Notes: a model not told the origin generated them from the letters alone. 64,000 bases of DNA from Candidatus Desulfofervidaceae bacterium (GCA_027064585.1 JAMOPI010000028.1:142501-206500), one strand, 5' to 3'; counted from the stretch's first letter, positions 9,012-18,870 are shown. Numbers and translations are program-made.

Positions 9012-11967
9012 ACCCAATATAAGGGATGCCCAGGGCGAGAAGATTACTAAAAAAATCCGTAATTTTTTGGACATTCCGGTAGAACGGGTGAGGACGGTCT
9101 TTGTCTATACCATAGATGCCGAGCTTACCAAGGAAGAAATAGAGCTCATTGCCAGCGGGCCCTTTAGCGATCCTGTTATTCAGGACTATGCCATTGATCG
9201 GCCCCTTTATACTGATTTTGACTGGATGATAGAGGTAGGTTTTAAACCAGGGGTAACTGACAATGTGGGTAAAACGGCTAAAGAAGCAATAGAATGGCGC
9301 CTAGGCAAGACCTTAAAACCAGAAGAAAAGGTTTATACTTCTACTCTTTATCTCCTAAATGGTAGAAATCTTGATAAAGACGCTGTAGAACGCATTGCCA
9401 CCGAACTTCTGGCCAATACCCTTATTCATCGCTACCACATCACCGAACGGGCCAAGTGGGATGGTAGTGTGCTCTATTATGTGCCCAAGGTAAAGCTGGT
9501 TAAGGAGCCGATGGTAGAGCGTTATAATTTGAGCCTGATGAGTGATGAGGAGCTTTTGGCCCTTAGTAAAGAACGGCTTTTGGCCTTGGATTTAAAGGAA
9601 ATGAAGACCATCCAACGCTATTTTGCCGATCCGGCCGTCATTGCCGAGCGGGAGAGGGTAGGATTGGATGAGCGGGTTACGGATGTGGAGCTAGAGTCCA
9701 TTGCCCAGACCTGGTCTGAGCACTGCAAGCACAAGATCTTTAATGGCGTCATCCAATACACCGATGAAAACGGTCAGACAACGACTATAGACAGTCTGTT
9801 TGATACATACATTCGTGGTTCTACCGAGCGTATACGAAAAGAAAAGGGTAAAGATGACTTTTGTCTTTCGGTATTTAAGGACAATGCCGGCGTGATTAAA
9901 TTTAATGAAAGCTGGAATCTGGTATTTAAGGTAGAGACACATAATTCTCCTTCTGCCCTTGATCCCTATGGTGGCGCCTTGACTGGTATTGTTGGTGTCA
10001 ACCGTGATCCCTTTGGGACAGGTAAGGGAGCAAGACTCATCTTTAACACTGATGTCTTTTGCTTTGCCTCTCCCTTTTATAACAAGACCCTTCCACCAAG
10101 GCTCTTACACCCCCGGCGTATCTTTGAGGGCGTGAGGGAAGGAGTGGAACACGGCGGAAACAAAAGTGGTATTCCCACGGTTAATGGCTGTATTGTTTTT
10201 GATGATCGCTACTTAGGTAAACCTTTAGTTTATTGCGGTACGGGTGGCATTATGCCGGCAGAGATAAACGGGGAGCCCAGTTATAAAAAACAAGCCAAGC
10301 CAGGAGACTACATTGTCATGACTGGTGGACGTATTGGCAAGGATGGTATCCACGGTGCCACCTTTTCTTCTGAAGAACTGCATGAAGGTTCACCGGTAAC
10401 GGCCGTGCAGATTGGTGATCCTATCACGCAAAAGAAGATGTTTGACTTTTTGCTCATTGCTAGAGATAAGGGTTGGTATAACTCCATTACCGACAATGGG
10501 GCCGGAGGCCTTTCCTGTTCGGTGGGAGAGATGGCTAGGGAGTCTGGTGGGGCAGAGCTGTATTTAGACAAGGCACCCTTGAAATACGCCGGCCTAGACC
10601 CTTGGGAGATTCTCATCTCTGAATCCCAAGAGCGGATGACCCTAGCCGTGCCAGAAGAGCATTTAGAGGAATTTTTGGAGCTGGCCAAAAAGATGGATGT
10701 AGAGGCCACGGTTTTGGGTAGATTTACTAATACCGGTAAGTTCCATGTGATTTATGATGGTAAGACCGTACTTTATTTAGACCTAGAATTTTTACATAAT
10801 GGTGTGCCCAAAAAGGAAATGGTGGCCAAGTGGACACCTCCTAAACATCCTGAGCCTGACTTTCCCTGTCCAAAAGATTTGACCGAAACCCTAAAGACCA
10901 TGCTTGGTCGTTTGAATATCTGCAGTAAAGAAGATGTGGTCAGACAATACGATCATGAAGTGCAGGGGGGCAGTGCCTTAAAGCCGCTGGTTGGGGTGTG
11001 GAATCACGGCCCCAGCGATGCCGCTATTGTCAGGCCCCTTTTGGACAGCTATGAAGGCGTTGTGGTGGCCAATGGTATCTGTCCCCGCTACGGTGACATA
11101 GACACCTATCACATGGCCGCCTGTGCCCTAGATGAGGCAGTCCGCAATGCCATCTGCGTGGGGGGGAGCCTTAAACACATGGCCGCGTTAGACAACTTCT
11201 GTTGGTGTGATCCCATTTTGTCGGACAAAAACCCTGATGGGGACTATAAGCTGGCCCAATTGGTGCGGGCCAATCAGGCACTTTATGACTACACGGTGGC
11301 CTATGGTGTACCCTGTATTTCTGGTAAGGATAGTATGAAAAACGACTATCGCATTGGTGACATAAAAATCTCCATTCCGCCTACGCTTTTGTTTTCGGTC
11401 ATTGGCCGTATAGACGATGTGCGTAAGGCCGTAAGCATGGACGCCAAAAGACCCGGAGACTTGGTTTATGTCTTAGGTATGACCTATGATGAGCTTGGGG
11501 CCAGTGAATATTTCTTGGAAATGGGTTTTATCGGCAATAAAGTACCTAAAGTCAATGCCGAGGCGGCTAAGCGGCTCTATGATGATTTGCACGCGGCGAT
11601 GATGCAGGGCCTTGTCGCTAGTTGTCATGACTGTTCAGACGGTGGTCTGGGTGTGGCCTTGGCAGAAACGGCCTTTGCCGGTGGCTTTGGGATGGAGATT
11701 GATTTAAAACAAGTACCTTATGAAGGCATAGAACGGGATGACTATGTCCTCTTTTCTGAATCTCCAAGTCGCTTTGTTGTTACCGTGCATCCTGAAGATA
11801 AAAAAAAGTTTGAAAAAATAATGAAGGGACATATCCTTGCCTGTATTGGCCAAGTAATAGAAGGAAAGGAATTCATAGTAAAGGGACTTAAAGGCGAGAC
11901 CATTATAAGCACGGATATCTTAACCCTTAAAGAGGCCTGGCAGCGGACATTAAAGGCTCTCTTTTAA
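8983..11967 (+). CDS. purL: Phosphoribosylformylglycinamidine synthase, PurS-PurL fusion
   Basis: ATP-dependent FGAM synthase, the fourth step of purine synthesis, using ammonia supplied by PurQ. The ATG at 8983 is chosen because GGGAGAGG lies just upstream and the protein then begins with the PurS-like motif IEVGFKPN. Two PurS-like units follow each other (about residues 4-78 and 82-155, each opening with IEVGFKP). The PurL catalytic part starts near 185, with TWSEHCKH at 243-250 and the metal/ATP-binding block VETHNSPSALDPYGGA. The length of 994 residues lies between small PurL (about 740) and proteobacterial PurL (about 1300). There is no glutaminase domain; a separate purQ lies at 28.5 kb. 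The gene end overlaps convergent rfbD by 18 bp. Confidence 0.93.
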   Translation: MPSRIEVGFKPNIRDAQGEKITKKIRNFLDIPVERVRTVFVYTIDAELTKEEIELIASGPFSDPVIQDYAIDRPLYTDFDWMIEVGFKPGVTDNVGKTAKEAIEWRLGKTLKPEEKVYTSTLYLLNGRNLDKDAVERIATELLANTLIHRYHITERAKWDGSVLYYVPKVKLVKEPMVERYNLSLMSDEELLALSKERLLALDLKEMKTIQRYFADPAVIAERERVGLDERVTDVELESIAQTWSEHCKHKIFNGVIQYTDENGQTTTIDSLFDTYIRGSTERIRKEKGKDDFCLSVFKDNAGVIKFNESWNLVFKVETHNSPSALDPYGGALTGIVGVNRDPFGTGKGARLIFNTDVFCFASPFYNKTLPPRLLHPRRIFEGVREGVEHGGNKSGIPTVNGCIVFDDRYLGKPLVYCGTGGIMPAEINGEPSYKKQAKPGDYIVMTGGRIGKDGIHGATFSSEELHEGSPVTAVQIGDPITQKKMFDFLLIARDKGWYNSITDNGAGGLSCSVGEMARESGGAELYLDKAPLKYAGLDPWEILISESQERMTLAVPEEHLEEFLELAKKMDVEATVLGRFTNTGKFHVIYDGKTVLYLDLEFLHNGVPKKEMVAKWTPPKHPEPDFPCPKDLTETLKTMLGRLNICSKEDVVRQYDHEVQGGSALKPLVGVWNHGPSDAAIVRPLLDSYEGVVVANGICPRYGDIDTYHMAACALDEAVRNAICVGGSLKHMAALDNFCWCDPILSDKNPDGDYKLAQLVRANQALYDYTVAYGVPCISGKDSMKNDYRIGDIKISIPPTLLFSVIGRIDDVRKAVSMDAKRPGDLVYVLGMTYDELGASEYFLEMGFIGNKVPKVNAEAAKRLYDDLHAAMMQGLVASCHDCSDGGLGVALAETAFAGGFGMEIDLKQVPYEGIERDDYVLFSESPSRFVVTVHPEDKKKFEKIMKGHILACIGQVIEGKEFIVKGLKGETIISTDILTLKEAWQRTLKALF

Positions 11968-12801
11968 AAACCTTTCTGTGGCCTCTTGCCAGCTGGGCAG
12001 AAGGTAGCCTAGGATTTCCTTTAAAGGAAAAGGGTCAAGGGCAGAAAAGACCGGACGCCTGGCTGGGCTAGGGAAGTCATCACTTTTAGCAGGCAATAAG
12101 TTTCCCTGCCAGCCTATTTTTTCTAAGACAAACTTGGCCCACTCATAACGCGAACAATAACCACTGTTGCATAGGTGATAAAGACCATACTGTTTAGTTT
12201 GGATAAGGTCTAAGACTGCCTTGGCCAGATCAGGTGTAAAAGAAGGGCTGCTTGTTTGATCGGTAACAATGCGCAATTCTTGATACTTATTTGCCCAAGA
12301 AATGAGCTTTTTGATAAAGTTAACTTCTGTTTTCCCTTTTATCCCAAAGACCCAGCTTATACGGATGAGATAATGATAGGGTGTAAGATGTCTTACTTCT
12401 TGTTCTCCTAAAAGCTTGCTCTGGCCGTATTTGTTCACCGGAGAAGGTGTATCGGCAATGGTATAAGGGCTGCCTTTTTTACCGTCAAAGACAAAGTCGG
12501 TGCTAAAGTGCACCAGGGGAATTTTTAAGCCTCCACAGATACTTGCTAGATTCCTAGGTCCAATGCCGTTAACCAAAAAGGCCGTTTGCCAATCAGATTC
12601 AGCCTTATCTACGGCATTATAGGCTGCACAATTAATAACGACATCAGGCCGAAGAGAAGAGATAGCCTCTTTGAGGCGGTTATAATCAATAATGTCTAAT
12701 TCTTGCCGGCCAAAGCCCCTTACTTCAAACCCTCTTTTTTCGGCCTCAGCTAGTATATCTTGGGCTAGTTGTCCGTTGGCACCAGTAAGAAGGATTTTCA
12801 T
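11950..12801 (-). CDS. rfbD: dTDP-4-dehydrorhamnose reductase
   Basis: Last enzyme of dTDP-L-rhamnose synthesis, reducing the keto sugar with NAD(P)H. The protein has 283 residues and an SDR fold. The N-terminal nucleotide motif is GANGQLAQD. The NAAYNAVDKAE block and the catalytic YxxxK (YGQSK, near residue 128) are present. It is the fourth gene of the rfbBCAD operon. Its ATG overlaps the TAA stop of rfbA by one base (TAATG), implying coupled translation. It converges with purSL. Confidence 0.94.
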   Translation of the reverse strand: MKILLTGANGQLAQDILAEAEKRGFEVRGFGRQELDIIDYNRLKEAISSLRPDVVINCAAYNAVDKAESDWQTAFLVNGIGPRNLASICGGLKIPLVHFSTDFVFDGKKGSPYTIADTPSPVNKYGQSKLLGEQEVRHLTPYHYLIRISWVFGIKGKTEVNFIKKLISWANKYQELRIVTDQTSSPSFTPDLAKAVLDLIQTKQYGLYHLCNSGYCSRYEWAKFVLEKIGWQGNLLPAKSDDFPSPARRPVFSALDPFPLKEILGYLLPSWQEATERFLKESL

Positions 12802-13874
12802 TATGGGATCTCCACGACGCTATCATCACCAATCATCAGCTTTAGTGCTTTAGGTAGGCTATTATTTTTGATTACACGCGAATGTTTACCAATCAATGCG
12901 TCTTCTAGGCGCTCAATGTTTCTTACCTCTACGCCATCTAATAAGACGCAGTGTTCCAAGGAGGAATTGACAATCTTTGAGCCATGTCCGATGCTAGTAA
13001 AGGGACCGATAAAGGCATTTTCTATGATAACATGTTTCCCAATGACTGCAGGTCCTCTGATTTGACTGTTGATTACCTTGGCCGTTTCAGGTAGGACTAC
13101 CCGTCCGCTGATCCTGCTATTAATAACCTCTCCCTTTACTTCTCGCTTAACCCACTCGTCCAAAACAATGGTATTTGCCTTAAGCAGGTCATCCTTTTTC
13201 CCTGTGTCAAGCCACCACTCTTCCAAAATATCGCTTAAGACCAAACAGTTCCAGTCCAAAAGCTTTTGTATGGCATCAGTAATTTCTAATTCTCCCCGCC
13301 AGGAGGGCTTTATCTCAGCGATGGCCTCGTGAATCTTTGGAGAAAACATATAGATACCTACTAAGGCTAGGTTAGACGGCGGCACTTTGGGTTTTTCTAT
13401 TAACCGCTTTACCCGTCCCTTTTCATCCACTTCGGCCACGCCAAAACGTGAAGGATCTTCTACCGGCTTTAAAAGAATTTGGGCATCTGGTGTTTCTGTG
13501 ATAAACCGTTCATAAAAACGTCTTAAATCAGCCCCAATCAGATTATCGCCCAGATACATCAAAAATGGGTCTTCTTGTAAAAAAGGCTTAGCAATCTTAA
13601 CCGCATGGGCCAGACCAGCCGGCTCTGGCTGGAGAATGTAAGTAACGTCTACTCCCCACCTTGTTCCATCTCCTACAGCCTGCTTAACTGCATCTCCGGT
13701 CTCAGGGGCAATAATGATGCCAACGTCCTTTATCCCTAAGTTGACGATGTTTTCTAACACATAAAAAAGAATGGGTTTATTAGCGATGGGGACAAGTTGC
13801 TTGGCACCTGTATAGGTAATGGGCCGCAGTCTTGTACCTTTCCCGCCACTTAAGACCAGGCCTTTTATCTTCAT
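12801..13874 (-). CDS. rfbA: Glucose-1-phosphate thymidylyltransferase, long form
   Basis: Makes dTDP-glucose, the first step of the rhamnose pathway. The start is placed at the ATG that follows GAGGAG by 7 bases (MKIKGLVLSGGKGTRLRP). The N-terminal nucleotidyltransferase domain (1 to about 235) has the GGKGTRLRP signature and YLGDN. The C-terminal part (about 240-357) is a left-handed beta-helix of hexapeptide-like repeats, as in the long RmlA/StrD type common in archaea and some bacteria; classical RmlA is about 290 residues. Context in rfbBCAD supports dTDP-rhamnose synthesis, although long forms can also act as other sugar nucleotidyltransferases. Confidence 0.9.
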   Translation of the reverse strand: MKIKGLVLSGGKGTRLRPITYTGAKQLVPIANKPILFYVLENIVNLGIKDVGIIIAPETGDAVKQAVGDGTRWGVDVTYILQPEPAGLAHAVKIAKPFLQEDPFLMYLGDNLIGADLRRFYERFITETPDAQILLKPVEDPSRFGVAEVDEKGRVKRLIEKPKVPPSNLALVGIYMFSPKIHEAIAEIKPSWRGELEITDAIQKLLDWNCLVLSDILEEWWLDTGKKDDLLKANTIVLDEWVKREVKGEVINSRISGRVVLPETAKVINSQIRGPAVIGKHVIIENAFIGPFTSIGHGSKIVNSSLEHCVLLDGVEVRNIERLEDALIGKHSRVIKNNSLPKALKLMIGDDSVVEIP

Positions 13875-13878
13875 TTGC

Positions 13879-14439
13879 TTACTCCTCATAAACAAAGTTG
13901 TTGTCCGCCTCCTTTAAAGAAGGCCAGGTTTTGTCTCTTTCTGAAAGAATAGGGTTGTCCCAGGGCCACTTTATGCCAATTTCAGGATCATTCCAGATAA
14001 TGCCGGCCTCGTGCTCAGGTGAATAGAGATTGCTCACCTTATAAATCACTTCACTTTCGTCCTCTAAGGCCAAAAAACCGTGGGCAAATCCCACTGGCAC
14101 ATAAAGCATCCTTTTATTTGCGGCCGAAAGAGTAACTCCGACCCACTTGCCATAGGTAGGAGAACCCTTTCTTATATCCACGGCCACATCAAAGATGCTT
14201 CCCCGCACGCAACGAACAAGTTTTGCCTGAGCCATAGGGTGCTTTTGATAGTGCAATCCCCTTAATGTCCCTTTGGCCGAACAGGAGTGGTTATCTTGCA
14301 CAAAGTTATCCTTAATGCCAGATTGGGCAAAGTCACTGGCCTTATATACCTCCATAAAAAAGCCCCGTTCGTCTTGAAAGACCTTAGGTTCTATAAGGAT
14401 AACTTCTGGAATTTCTAGACGGGTGAATTTAAACGGCAT
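13879..14439 (-). CDS. rfbC: dTDP-4-dehydrorhamnose 3,5-epimerase
   Basis: Cupin-fold epimerase acting on the keto sugar made by RfbB. The protein has 186 residues. Family blocks are ERGFFMEVYK, the active-site stretch LRGLHYQ, and YVPVGFAHGFLAL. The gene overlaps rfbB by 11 bp, and its stop lies just before the rfbA start, with the rfbA Shine-Dalgarno inside its last codons. Confidence 0.96.
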   Translation of the reverse strand: MPFKFTRLEIPEVILIEPKVFQDERGFFMEVYKASDFAQSGIKDNFVQDNHSCSAKGTLRGLHYQKHPMAQAKLVRCVRGSIFDVAVDIRKGSPTYGKWVGVTLSAANKRMLYVPVGFAHGFLALEDESEVIYKVSNLYSPEHEAGIIWNDPEIGIKWPWDNPILSERDKTWPSLKEADNNFVYEE

Positions 14440-15520
14440 CTTTAAAGCCTCCGTAAAATTCCTTTACCCAGCGTTGATATTCGCCAGATTTAATGTGTTC
14501 TACCCAACTACGATGCGTAAGATACCAAGTGATGGTTTTCTTTAGACCTTCCTTAAGATTTGTCTTGGGCATCCAGCCAATAGTGGTTTTTATCTTGGTA
14601 ATATCCATGGCATAACGAAAATCATGTCCAGGCCGATCCTTGACAAAAGTAATCAGGTTTTCCCGTGGCCCAAAAGACAAAGGTCCGAGCATTTCATCTA
14701 GCAGGTTACAGATAAGGCGCACGACATCAATATTGCGCATCTCATTAGTTCCACCAATGTTATATTGCTCCCCGGTCTTTCCTCTTTTTAACAAGCACCA
14801 GATGGCCTCACAGTGGTCCTCTACATAAATCCAATCCCGGATGTTTTCTCCCTTACCATAAACCGGAATTGGTTTACCTTCTAAGGCATTTAGAATAGTT
14901 AAGGGAATAAGCTTTTCTGGAAACTGATAGGGGCCATAATTATTTGTGCAGTTTGATATGATGACCGGCAGTCCGTATGTTTTAAAATAGGCCCGTACCA
15001 GATGATCACTAGCTGCCTTAGAAGCAGAATAGGGGCTATTGGGCCGATAGGGGGTATCTTCAGTAAAAAGACCGGTCTTGCCTAGGGAACCATAGACTTC
15101 ATCGGTGCTGATGTGATAAAAGAGACAACCTTCTTTTTTCCCCTCTAACCAGGCATAGCGAGCGACTTCTAGTAAGGAGAAGGTGCCATTTATATTGGTC
15201 TGAATAAAAGGGGTTGGCCCCAGAATAGAGCGATCTACATGAGACTCAGCGGCAAAGTGAACAACCGTGTCAATATCGTAAGTTTGGAATATACCTTTTA
15301 CGAGCTCAAAGTCACAAATATCCCCTTTAATAAAAATATAGCGCTGATTTCCGTATTGTTCTTCTATATCCTTTAAATTTTCAGGATTACCCGCATAAGT
15401 AAGTTTGTCTAAGTTAATGATTTGGCCCTCAAAGTCTGGCTGATTTAAGAGATAATGAATGAAATTACTTCCAATAAAACCACACCCACCAGTAACTAAG
15501 ACATTTTGTAACCGTCGCAC
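14429..15520 (-). CDS. rfbB: dTDP-glucose 4,6-dehydratase
   Basis: NAD-dependent extended SDR that turns dTDP-glucose into the 4-keto-6-deoxy sugar. The protein has 363 residues. The N-terminal motif is GGCGFIGSNF. HFAAESHVDRS and the catalytic YSASKAASDH block are present. The GTG start is used because AGGAG lies about 5-9 bases upstream. First gene of rfbBCAD, whose product probably goes into LPS O-antigen or another surface glycan. The order BCAD differs from the rfbBDAC order of enterobacteria. Confidence 0.95.
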   Translation of the reverse strand: MRRLQNVLVTGGCGFIGSNFIHYLLNQPDFEGQIINLDKLTYAGNPENLKDIEEQYGNQRYIFIKGDICDFELVKGIFQTYDIDTVVHFAAESHVDRSILGPTPFIQTNINGTFSLLEVARYAWLEGKKEGCLFYHISTDEVYGSLGKTGLFTEDTPYRPNSPYSASKAASDHLVRAYFKTYGLPVIISNCTNNYGPYQFPEKLIPLTILNALEGKPIPVYGKGENIRDWIYVEDHCEAIWCLLKRGKTGEQYNIGGTNEMRNIDVVRLICNLLDEMLGPLSFGPRENLITFVKDRPGHDFRYAMDITKIKTTIGWMPKTNLKEGLKKTITWYLTHRSWVEHIKSGEYQRWVKEFYGGFKDAV

Positions 15521-15604
15521 TACCTACTCCTTAAGCACATATAAATTTAACTTTAAGTTTGTTTATTCTGCCAGATTTTATGAGTTTAGGCAACGCTTTT
15601 TCTC

Positions 15605-15633
15605 TTGACACCTTTAAGAAATGGTCGCATAAT
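15605..15633 (+). promoter_or_regulatory. Promoter of the YkuK-like gene
   Basis: TTGACA, a 17-bp spacer and CATAAT, ending 8 bases before the ATG at 15642. No ribosome site is present, so a leaderless transcript is likely. Confidence 0.6.
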
Positions 15634-15641
15634 CTTACGAA

Positions 15642-16142
15642 ATGAGTAGTAAGTTACAAGTAAAAATAAAAGACACATTTTTTAGTCCCACGCGTGGGCC
15701 GGTAAGTCTAAAGGAGATTGTAGGCATTATCGCCGAGGCCCTGCAGCGAGAAAACGGGTGTCGTCTCATTGTAGGGACGGATTCTAAGCGTCATACCGAT
15801 TATCTTACCTATGTAACAGTGATTATCCTTTATCGGGTAGGTAAAGGAGGTATCTATTTTTACCAGCGTCAGCGCAGCGAAGTAGGGCGTTATAGCCTTC
15901 AGGCAGCCATTTATCACGAGACGGCTTTAAGCCTAGCGATAGCTGCCAAGTTGGATGATCTATTGAAGCAGGAAGGACTATCTGAAGTAGAAATAGAAAT
16001 TCATTCTGATGTAGGTAATCACGGCAAGACCAAGGAGCTTATCCAAGAGGTCGTGGCCTGGATCAACTCTTCTGGCTACACTGCCCAAATCAAGCCTGCC
16101 AGCTTTGGTGCCAGTTCGGTAGCAGATAAGTATACGGATTAG
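15642..16142 (+). CDS. DUF458 (YkuK-like) RNase H-fold protein
   Basis: 166-residue protein matching the DUF458/YkuK family, which has a ribonuclease H-like fold and unknown function. Seen here: an acidic strand LIVGTDSKRH near residues 42-51 and a second acidic site EIHSDVGNHGKTK near 121-133, spaced as expected for RNase H-type metal ligands. The C-terminus GASSVADKYT is typical of the family. It stands alone on the plus strand and overlaps the end of truA by 4 bp, tail to tail. Nuclease activity is inferred from the fold only. Confidence 0.8.
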   Translation: MSSKLQVKIKDTFFSPTRGPVSLKEIVGIIAEALQRENGCRLIVGTDSKRHTDYLTYVTVIILYRVGKGGIYFYQRQRSEVGRYSLQAAIYHETALSLAIAAKLDDLLKQEGLSEVEIEIHSDVGNHGKTKELIQEVVAWINSSGYTAQIKPASFGASSVADKYTD

Positions 16143-16951
16143 TACCGTACGGCCTTTAAAAACAATCCTTTGGCCGGGGCTGTAGGGCCAGCGGCATTGC
16201 GGTCGCAGGCCTTAAGGATGTTTTCCATATCTTCAACTGGTCGCTTGTGATGACCAATTTCTACAAGCGTCCCTACGATAATGCGCACCATATGCTTTAA
16301 AAAACCGTTTGCCTCTACTTCAATAAGTACAAAAGGAGGCATGGGGCTAATTTCTAACCGATAGATGCATCTAACCGTTGTCTTTACACTACTGCCAGCG
16401 CCCATAAAGGAGCGGAAGTCATGTTCTCCTTCGAGGATCTGAGCGGCCATTTGCATGGCCTGAATGTCCAGTGCAGGAAAAACGCGCCAGCTATATTCTT
16501 CCCAAAAAGGAGAAGGAATTTCAGAATTAAAAAGAAGATAGGTATAAACCTTACTCTTGGCATTAAAGCGGGCGTGAAACTCATGTGTAACTTCATCTAC
16601 ATAAATGACACTTATATCCTTAGGCAAAAGGCTATTTAATCCCCAAAGCAGGCCCTGGGTGGAGATGGTGCTGTAGGTAAAGAAGTTAATAACCTGCATT
16701 AAGGCATGCACACCAGCATCTGTACGCCCGCTTGCCCTGACCCTGATTCTTTCGGCCGTGATTTTATACAGGCAATTTTCTAATATGCCCTGAACGGTAG
16801 TGGCATTGGGCTGTACCTGCCAACCGCTATAGGCTGTACCTTTATATTGAAGCACACAGCGAATGTTTCGCTGCGCCGTGTTAAAATCTGCCACAGTATA
16901 TTGGTCCGGAAAGGGCAAGTTCCGTGGGAAAAGTGAAAATAACTCTAGCAT
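16139..16951 (-). CDS. truA: tRNA pseudouridine(38-40) synthase TruA
   Basis: Isomerises uridines 38-40 in the tRNA anticodon arm. The catalytic aspartate sits in GRTDAGVHA, and the YKGTAYSGWQVQPNATTVQG block precedes it as GTAYSGWQ. The chosen ATG lies one base after the argC stop, giving 270 residues, about the family norm with a slightly long N-terminus. The open frame extends further upstream but would then overlap argC by about 50 bp. There is no clear Shine-Dalgarno, so reinitiation after argC is likely. Confidence 0.92.
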   Translation of the reverse strand: MLELFSLFPRNLPFPDQYTVADFNTAQRNIRCVLQYKGTAYSGWQVQPNATTVQGILENCLYKITAERIRVRASGRTDAGVHALMQVINFFTYSTISTQGLLWGLNSLLPKDISVIYVDEVTHEFHARFNAKSKVYTYLLFNSEIPSPFWEEYSWRVFPALDIQAMQMAAQILEGEHDFRSFMGAGSSVKTTVRCIYRLEISPMPPFVLIEVEANGFLKHMVRIIVGTLVEIGHHKRPVEDMENILKACDRNAAGPTAPAKGLFLKAVRY

Positions 16952-16952
16952 A

Positions 16953-18002
16953 TTAAGGAAATAAAGGCAGATTTTTAAGACCTGTTTCTTCAGATAAGCC
17001 AAGCATTAAATTCATATTTTGCACAGCCTGCGTAGAAGCCCCCTTGGCTAGGTTATCAATGGCGGCCATGATAATTAATCTTCCTGTGCGGTCATCTACC
17101 TTTACGCCTAGATGGCATTCATTTGTTCCCCTTACATAAATAGTTTGGGGAACTTGTGAAGGAGAAAGAACTTTAACAAAAACCTTTTGGGTGTAAAAGT
17201 CTTTGGCTAATTTATAGGCATCCTCTGTACTGAGATCTTGCTTAAGCTGTGCATAGACAGTCGTAAACATGCCCCTAGAGATGGGGATAAGATGAGGTAC
17301 AAAGCTGATTTTTACTTCTCTTCCTGCTAGTTTGCTTAACTCTTGTTCCATTTCCGGTGTGTGCCGGTGTTCAGCTACCTTATAGGCCTTCATGTCCTCA
17401 TTGACCTCGCAAAAATGCGTGGTCAGCTTTACTCCTCTGCCGGCTCCACTTACCCCAGACTTGGCGTCAACAATGATGGTATCTAGATTTACTACCCCTG
17501 CTTTTAAAAAAGGGGCAAGGGCCAAAATGACAGTCGTGGGATAACAACCTGGGTTGGCAACAAGGCGTGCCTTCCTGATTTCTTCAGCATAGAGTTCTGG
17601 TAACCCATAGACGGCCTCTTTTAGATAGGCCGTGGCCTTATGCGGGCCATACCATTTTTCATAAACAGATGCATCCTTTAGCCTGAAATCAGCACTGAGG
17701 TCAATGACTTTTTTCCCTTTTTCTAATAGATTTGGCACCATTTCCATAGAAACCTGATGGGGTAGGGCGGTAAAAAATAGATCGGCCTTTTCAGAAGAGG
17801 ATTCAGGATCAAAGGCTTCAAGAATTAAATCAGTAATTTCCGAAAAAAAAGGAAAAAGCTCACCCAACCGCTTCCCACTAAATTGACGGGAAGTGGCTAC
17901 CGTGACCTTTGCTTCAGGATGAAGTAAAAGCACACGGAGCAACTCAAGCCCTGTATAGCCCGTTGCTCCGATAATGCCAATTCTAACCAAGGTTCTACCC
18001 AA
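16953..18002 (-). CDS. argC: N-acetyl-gamma-glutamyl-phosphate reductase
   Basis: NADPH-dependent third step of arginine synthesis. The protein has about 349 residues. The N-terminal nucleotide motif is GATGYTGLELLR. The active-site cysteine lies in NPGCYPT. The start is uncertain: TTG at 18002 opens the frame 6 bases after the rpsI stop, and another TTG 12 bases inside is possible. Neither has a good ribosome site. It follows rplM-rpsI and precedes truA in one run of genes, an arrangement without an obvious functional link. Confidence 0.93.
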   Translation of the reverse strand: MGRTLVRIGIIGATGYTGLELLRVLLLHPEAKVTVATSRQFSGKRLGELFPFFSEITDLILEAFDPESSSEKADLFFTALPHQVSMEMVPNLLEKGKKVIDLSADFRLKDASVYEKWYGPHKATAYLKEAVYGLPELYAEEIRKARLVANPGCYPTTVILALAPFLKAGVVNLDTIIVDAKSGVSGAGRGVKLTTHFCEVNEDMKAYKVAEHRHTPEMEQELSKLAGREVKISFVPHLIPISRGMFTTVYAQLKQDLSTEDAYKLAKDFYTQKVFVKVLSPSQVPQTIYVRGTNECHLGVKVDDRTGRLIIMAAIDNLAKGASTQAVQNMNLMLGLSEETGLKNLPLFP

Positions 18003-18008
18003 AAAAGA

Positions 18009-18404
18009 TTAACGTTTAGAGAATTGGAAGGCCCTTCTGGCACCAGCCAGACCGTATTTCTTCCTCTCCTTGACCCGGGCATCCCTGGTCAAGAAGCCAG
18101 CCTTCTTTAAGATTGGCCGTAACTCCGGATTATACTCTACCAGGGCTTTGGCGATGCCGTGACGAATGGCCTCCGCTTGTCCGCTTTTACCACCACCTTT
18201 TACCGTGGCCATGACGTCGAACTTACCTAGCATTTGGGTCAATTCCAGGGGCTGACGGATAACCATTAAAGCAGTTTCCCTTTCAAAATATTCTTCATAA
18301 GGTTTTTTATTTACGGTAATTTTTCCTGAACCACCAGGAATTAACCACACTCTCGCGATGGCAGTCTTCCTTTTGCCTGTGGCATAAAATCTTTCTTCAA
18401 CCAT
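18009..18404 (-). CDS. rpsI: 30S ribosomal protein S9
   Basis: Small-subunit protein whose C-terminal tail reaches the P-site tRNA. The [16 protein letters not shown]-terminus and the basic tail ending in FSKR are diagnostic. The start is the ATG after GGGTGAG (6-base spacing), giving 131 residues. The frame could begin at a GTG three codons earlier. Directly downstream of rplM, the conserved L13-S9 pair. Confidence 0.97.
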   Translation of the reverse strand: MVEERFYATGKRKTAIARVWLIPGGSGKITVNKKPYEEYFERETALMVIRQPLELTQMLGKFDVMATVKGGGKSGQAEAIRHGIAKALVEYNPELRPILKKAGFLTRDARVKERKKYGLAGARRAFQFSKR

Positions 18405-18414
18405 ATTTCTCACC

Positions 18415-18843
18415 CTATATCTCTAATTTTGCTGGCTGTTGGGCCTGATGGGGGTGATTGGGCCCAGCATACACTTTAAGCTTTTTAAACATCTTCCGTC
18501 CCAACCTGTTTTTGGGCAACATTCCCTTTACGGCTAACTGAATGAGGGTTTCAGGTTTTCTTTCCCAGAGCTTTCTTGCCGTAAATACCTTTAAACCGCC
18601 CATGTAGCCAGAATGGCGGTAATAAAGCTTTTTATTCCATTTTTTGCCAGTTAACTTAATTTTCTCTGCATTAACAACAATAATGTAGTCACCGGTGTCT
18701 ACATGTGGGGTGTAAATAGGCTTATGTTTGCCCATAAGCCGCTTGGCAATCTCGGTTGACAACCGTCCTAAGGTTTTTCCAGCGGCGTCCACCACATACC
18801 AATCTCTCTTTACATCCTCTTTTCTGAGCATAAATGTCCGCAT
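18415..18843 (-). CDS. rplM: 50S ribosomal protein L13
   Basis: Large-subunit assembly protein of 142 residues. Recognised by [20 protein letters not shown]-type N-terminus, [12 protein letters not shown] and the MLPKNRLGR block. The ATG is preceded by AGGAGG. A strong promoter lies 28 bases upstream, next to an insertion element. First gene of rplM-rpsI-argC-truA. Confidence 0.97.
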   Translation of the reverse strand: MRTFMLRKEDVKRDWYVVDAAGKTLGRLSTEIAKRLMGKHKPIYTPHVDTGDYIIVVNAEKIKLTGKKWNKKLYYRHSGYMGGLKVFTARKLWERKPETLIQLAVKGMLPKNRLGRKMFKKLKVYAGPNHPHQAQQPAKLEI

Positions 18844-18870
18844 TTTTTCTACCTCCTAGACAATGAGGAT

